From positions 1-24,273 of the forward strand of contig JBPOHI010000299.1 in assembly GCA_052035735.1 (NCBI GenBank): 24,273 bases of DNA, in the 5' to 3' direction. A program made the position numbers and the translations under genes. Of the stretch, positions 22,014 to 24,273 are shown piece after piece. The stretch's first letter is position 1; each line of letters begins with the position of its first letter. This DNA is from JAGPDF01 sp052035735 (lineage in GTDB: Bacteria > Acidobacteriota > Thermoanaerobaculia > Multivoradales > JAGPDF01). Under the pieces are notes generated by a model. That model did not search any database, was not told where the DNA came from, and saw nothing but the letters and a program-made list of their open reading frames with translations.

Positions 22014-24110
22014 ATGAGGCCTCGAGGCGCGCTCCTCGCGCTCGCACCGTGGGCGATTCTGCTTCTGGCCTGCGGCGACGCGCCGCCGCCCGTCGCAGCC
22101 CACTCCTCAGCACCCTCCGCCCTGCCGTCGCTCCTCCTCGTCACCCTCGATACGACGCGCGCCGACGCTCTCTCGCCCGAGGCCGGGCCCGGAACGACCC
22201 CGACTTTCGCCGCCCTCGCCGCCCGCGGCGTTCGCTTCACCAACGCCTACACCACCGTTCCGACGACCTTTCCGGCGCACGCTTCCATCATGAGCGGCCT
22301 CTACCCCGCCGGCCACGGCGTACACGAGAACGGCCGCAACCTCGACGGCCGGGTTCCGCTTCTCGCCGAGCGGTTGCGTGCCAAGGGATACACCACCGCG
22401 GCGCTCGTCTCCGGCTACCCGCTCGAACGTAGATTCGGCCTCGATCGCGGTTTTGATCTCTATGACGACGAGTTCGGACCGGGAGGCAACGAGCGCACGG
22501 CGGCGCTCACGACCGACCGCGCGCTCGCCTGGCTCGCCTCGTCGCGCGACCGGCCGATCTTCCTCTGGGTCCACTACTACGACCCGCATGAACCCTACTC
22601 GCCTCCCGAGCCCTTTCGCTCGCGCTTCGCCACCGACCCCTATCGCGGCGAGATCGCCTACATGGACGCCGAGCTGGGCCGGCTGCTCGCGGCGTTCGAG
22701 GCCACGGCGACGAGAGCCGGCTTTCGCACCGTCGTCGCGGCCGATCACGGCGAAGGGCGTGGCGATCACGGTGAAGCGTTGCACGGGAACCTCCTCTATC
22801 AGGGCGTGATGCGCGTGCCGCTGGTGCTCTCCGGCAGCGGCCTCGCTGCCGGGGTTCGCACCGACGCCGTCAGTCTGCGCCAGATCCACGACACCTTCCT
22901 GGCCTGGACCGGCGACGCCGGCGCCGCCAGCCTGGCCGTAGCGCCGACGGCGCCTGCCTCCGCCGTTCCGGTCCTCGGCGAAGCGATGCAGCCGTTCCTC
23001 AACTATCGCTGGCAGCCGCAGACCATGGCCGTGGACGGCAGGACGAAGGTCATCCGTTCGGGAGCCTTGGAGCTTTACGATCTGGTCGAGGATCCAGGTG
23101 AGAGGCACGACCTCGCCGGTTCGAAGTCGCCGGATCGCGCCCTGGCGAAGGCCGTGGCGGACTATCCCTTGCCTCTCGCCGGAGTGGCTCCAGGCGGTAC
23201 CACTGGCGGCACGGGCGGCGGGGGCGGCGGCGGCATTGGAGAGGAGGAGCGCAAACGTCTCGCGAGCCTGGGCTACATCGCCTCCGATGGCCCACCCGCA
23301 GCCACGCGCGCGACCGCACCCCGCGCCGTGGCGATGACCCACCTCTTCGACGAGCTCGACGGCGCCTCACGCGCGTTCGCCAGCGACGACTACGCCAGCG
23401 CCGCGCGGCTCTTCCGTCGCATTCTGGACGACGACCCTGGCAACCTCATGGCCGCCGTCCGCATGGCGGTCGCGGAGTCGTTCCTCGGCCACGACCGCGC
23501 GGCCCTCGACGCCTTCGCGCTCGCCCTGCGCATCGATCCGGAGTCGCTCGAAGCGCGCCACTACCTTGCGCTGCACCATCTCAAGACGGGGCGACCCGAG
23601 CTCGCGGAGCCCGCCCTCGAGAAGGTGTTGGCGGCCCAACCGGATCGACTCGCGGCGCTCGAAGGCCTCGCCGGCCTGCGCGCACGCCAGGGGAGGCTTC
23701 CCGAGGCTGCCGCCCTCTTCGAGCGCGCCGCAGCTCTCTCGGGCTCTCCGGGGCCCCTGCTGGCCGAGCTCGGACTGCTGCGGATGGCGCTGGGCGAAAC
23801 GCAGCCGGCGATCGCGGCGCTCGAGCGCGCACGCGCCGAGCAGGGGTCGGACTTCCGCCAGAACCTCGAGCTCGGCGTCCTGTATCTCGCAGCCGACCGC
23901 ACCGCCGAGGCCCGCGACGCTCTCGATCGCGTGCCACCGTCGCACGCCGGCTACCCGATGGCGCTCTTCAAGCGCGCCCAGGCGAGCGTGCTGCTCGACG
24001 AACCCGATCGCGCCGGCCGCATTCGCGCCGCGCTCGAGCACGCCGACGCCACCACCCGGCCGCTGATCCTCCGCGAGCGCCTGTTCTCGTCCGAGCTCGC
24101 GGCGCACTAG
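22014..24110 (+). CDS. Sulfatase-fold (alkaline phosphatase superfamily) lipoprotein with C-terminal TPR repeats
   Basis: A 698-residue predicted lipoprotein (lipobox LLLAC, Cys20). Residues about 40-370 are a sulfatase-like domain: metal-binding TLDTTRAD (44-51), TTFPAHASIMSGLYP (84-98), HYYDPHEPY (187-195) and AADHGEGRGDHGE (242-254). The C-x-P-x-R formylglycine motif of true sulfatases is replaced by Thr85-Phe-Pro-Ala-His89, so a Thr nucleophile and phosphodiesterase or phosphotransferase chemistry are more likely than sulfate ester cleavage. A Gly-rich linker (394-409) leads to ERKRLASLGY (412-421). Four to six TPR-like helical pairs follow to the C-terminus (about 445-680), suggesting a protein-bound complex at the cell surface or periplasm. 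The substrate is unknown. It starts 49 bases from the divergent amidohydrolase. Confidence 0.83.
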   Translation: MRPRGALLALAPWAILLLACGDAPPPVAAHSSAPSALPSLLLVTLDTTRADALSPEAGPGTTPTFAALAARGVRFTNAYTTVPTTFPAHASIMSGLYPAGHGVHENGRNLDGRVPLLAERLRAKGYTTAALVSGYPLERRFGLDRGFDLYDDEFGPGGNERTAALTTDRALAWLASSRDRPIFLWVHYYDPHEPYSPPEPFRSRFATDPYRGEIAYMDAELGRLLAAFEATATRAGFRTVVAADHGEGRGDHGEALHGNLLYQGVMRVPLVLSGSGLAAGVRTDAVSLRQIHDTFLAWTGDAGAASLAVAPTAPASAVPVLGEAMQPFLNYRWQPQTMAVDGRTKVIRSGALELYDLVEDPGERHDLAGSKSPDRALAKAVADYPLPLAGVAPGGTTGGTGGGGGGGIGEEERKRLASLGYIASDGPPAATRATAPRAVAMTHLFDELDGASRAFASDDYASAARLFRRILDDDPGNLMAAVRMAVAESFLGHDRAALDAFALALRIDPESLEARHYLALHHLKTGRPELAEPALEKVLAAQPDRLAALEGLAGLRARQGRLPEAAALFERAAALSGSPGPLLAELGLLRMALGETQPAIAALERARAEQGSDFRQNLELGVLYLAADRTAEARDALDRVPPSHAGYPMALFKRAQASVLLDEPDRAGRIRAALEHADATTRPLILRERLFSSELAAH

Positions 24111-24135
24111 CGACGCGGCCCCCTGAACGCGGAAA

Positions 24136-24167
24136 GGCCCGCGGCCCCTTTGCAGGGACCGCGGGCC
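24136..24167. terminator. Bidirectional GC-rich terminator hairpin
   Basis: GGCCCGCGG (24136-24144) and CCGCGGGCC (24159-24167) form a perfect 9-bp stem, extended inside by CCC against GGG. It sits between two convergent genes, 26 bases after the AP/TPR stop and 24 bases from the receptor stop. No U-tract follows on either strand, so termination may rely on the hairpin alone or on Rho. Confidence 0.65.
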
Positions 24168-24190
24168 CGGGAACTGACGATGCTCGGCTG

Positions 24191-24273
24191 CTAGAACTCG
24201 AAGCGCAGCGAGATCTGGAACCGCCGCGGATCGTAGAACGTCTGCGGCAGGCCGAAGTTCGCGCTGTTGAAGT
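24191..24273 (-). CDS. C-terminal end of an Oar/TonB-dependent-receptor-like outer-membrane protein (partial)
   Basis: The last 26 codons and TAG stop of a gene entering from the right edge. The translated end reads NFGLPQTFYDPRRFQISLRFEF. Alternating hydrophobic residues ending in a terminal Phe are the signature of the last beta strand of an outer-membrane barrel. FYDPRRFQISLRFEF-type endings are common in the large carboxypeptidase-regulatory-domain/TonB-receptor proteins of Acidobacteriota. Such proteins import oligomers or act in surface adhesion; nothing more can be said from this fragment. Confidence 0.7.
   Translation of the reverse strand, partial: FNSANFGLPQTFYDPRRFQISLRFEF

Noticed and set aside
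23203..23245. GGC/GGT-rich run as a repeat element
   Set aside because: It stays in frame and encodes the Gly linker between the hydrolase and TPR domains.
22014..24110. Calling the protein a classical arylsulfatase
   Set aside because: The Cys or Ser and the Arg of the formylglycine motif are replaced by Thr and His.

Overview
The window is a high-GC bacterial chromosome segment with no phage, transposon, CRISPR or plasmid signature. A tentative host is Acidobacteriota, possibly a Thermoanaerobaculia-like lineage. The reasons are the GC-rich coding, a C-terminal fragment of an Oar/TonB-receptor-like beta-barrel ending in Phe at the right edge, and a lipoprotein joining an alkaline-phosphatase-superfamily domain to TPR repeats. 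There is no 16S or other phylogenetic marker, so this placement is inference.

Left part (1-6606, minus strand) is core information processing. Reading leftward from a near-consensus sigma70-type promoter (-35 6732-6737, -10 6709-6714), the order is rplM, rpsI, rpsB, tsf, pyrH, frr, ispD, ispF, rlmB. A tRNA cluster follows with its own promoter: tRNA-Thr(TGT), tRNA-Tyr(GTA) and a tRNA-Gly(TCC)-like sequence. This resembles the bacterial Thr-Tyr-Gly-Thr-tuf cluster, with tuf expected just outside the window. The Gly-like copy has a complete acceptor stem, D arm and anticodon loop but no T arm. The leftmost ~240 bases are non-coding and hold a nested inverted repeat.

Middle part (6816-10488, plus strand) is a tight operon: ubiE/menG (quinone methylation), folD (one-carbon folate metabolism), coaE (CoA synthesis) and an APC-family amino acid permease. 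Two of its three junctions are ATGA overlaps.

Right part (10513-24110) is a mixed-orientation block rich in enzymes for D-amino acids, small peptides and envelope sugars. It holds a SPOR-like/NAGPA phosphodiester glycosidase, a DadA-like D-amino-acid dehydrogenase, a NagX/HGSNAT-like membrane acyltransferase, a DUF819 membrane protein, a dipeptide epimerase, LysA (meso-diaminopimelate decarboxylase), an SxxK-type serine hydrolase lipoprotein, a fused SpmA-SpmB membrane protein, an M20D aminoacylase-type amidohydrolase and the AP-superfamily/TPR lipoprotein. Together they could salvage wall-derived peptides, but this is inferred from family and proximity only.

A recurring regulatory feature is a TANNNT -10-like hexamer 6-7 bases before the start codon of several right-hand genes, exactly 6 bases for three of them (15722, 16878, 22014). 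This predicts leaderless or nearly leaderless mRNAs. The three divergent pairs in this block have spacers of only 66, 32 and 49 bases. By contrast, ribosomal-operon genes such as frr, rpsB and rpsI have clear Shine-Dalgarno sequences.
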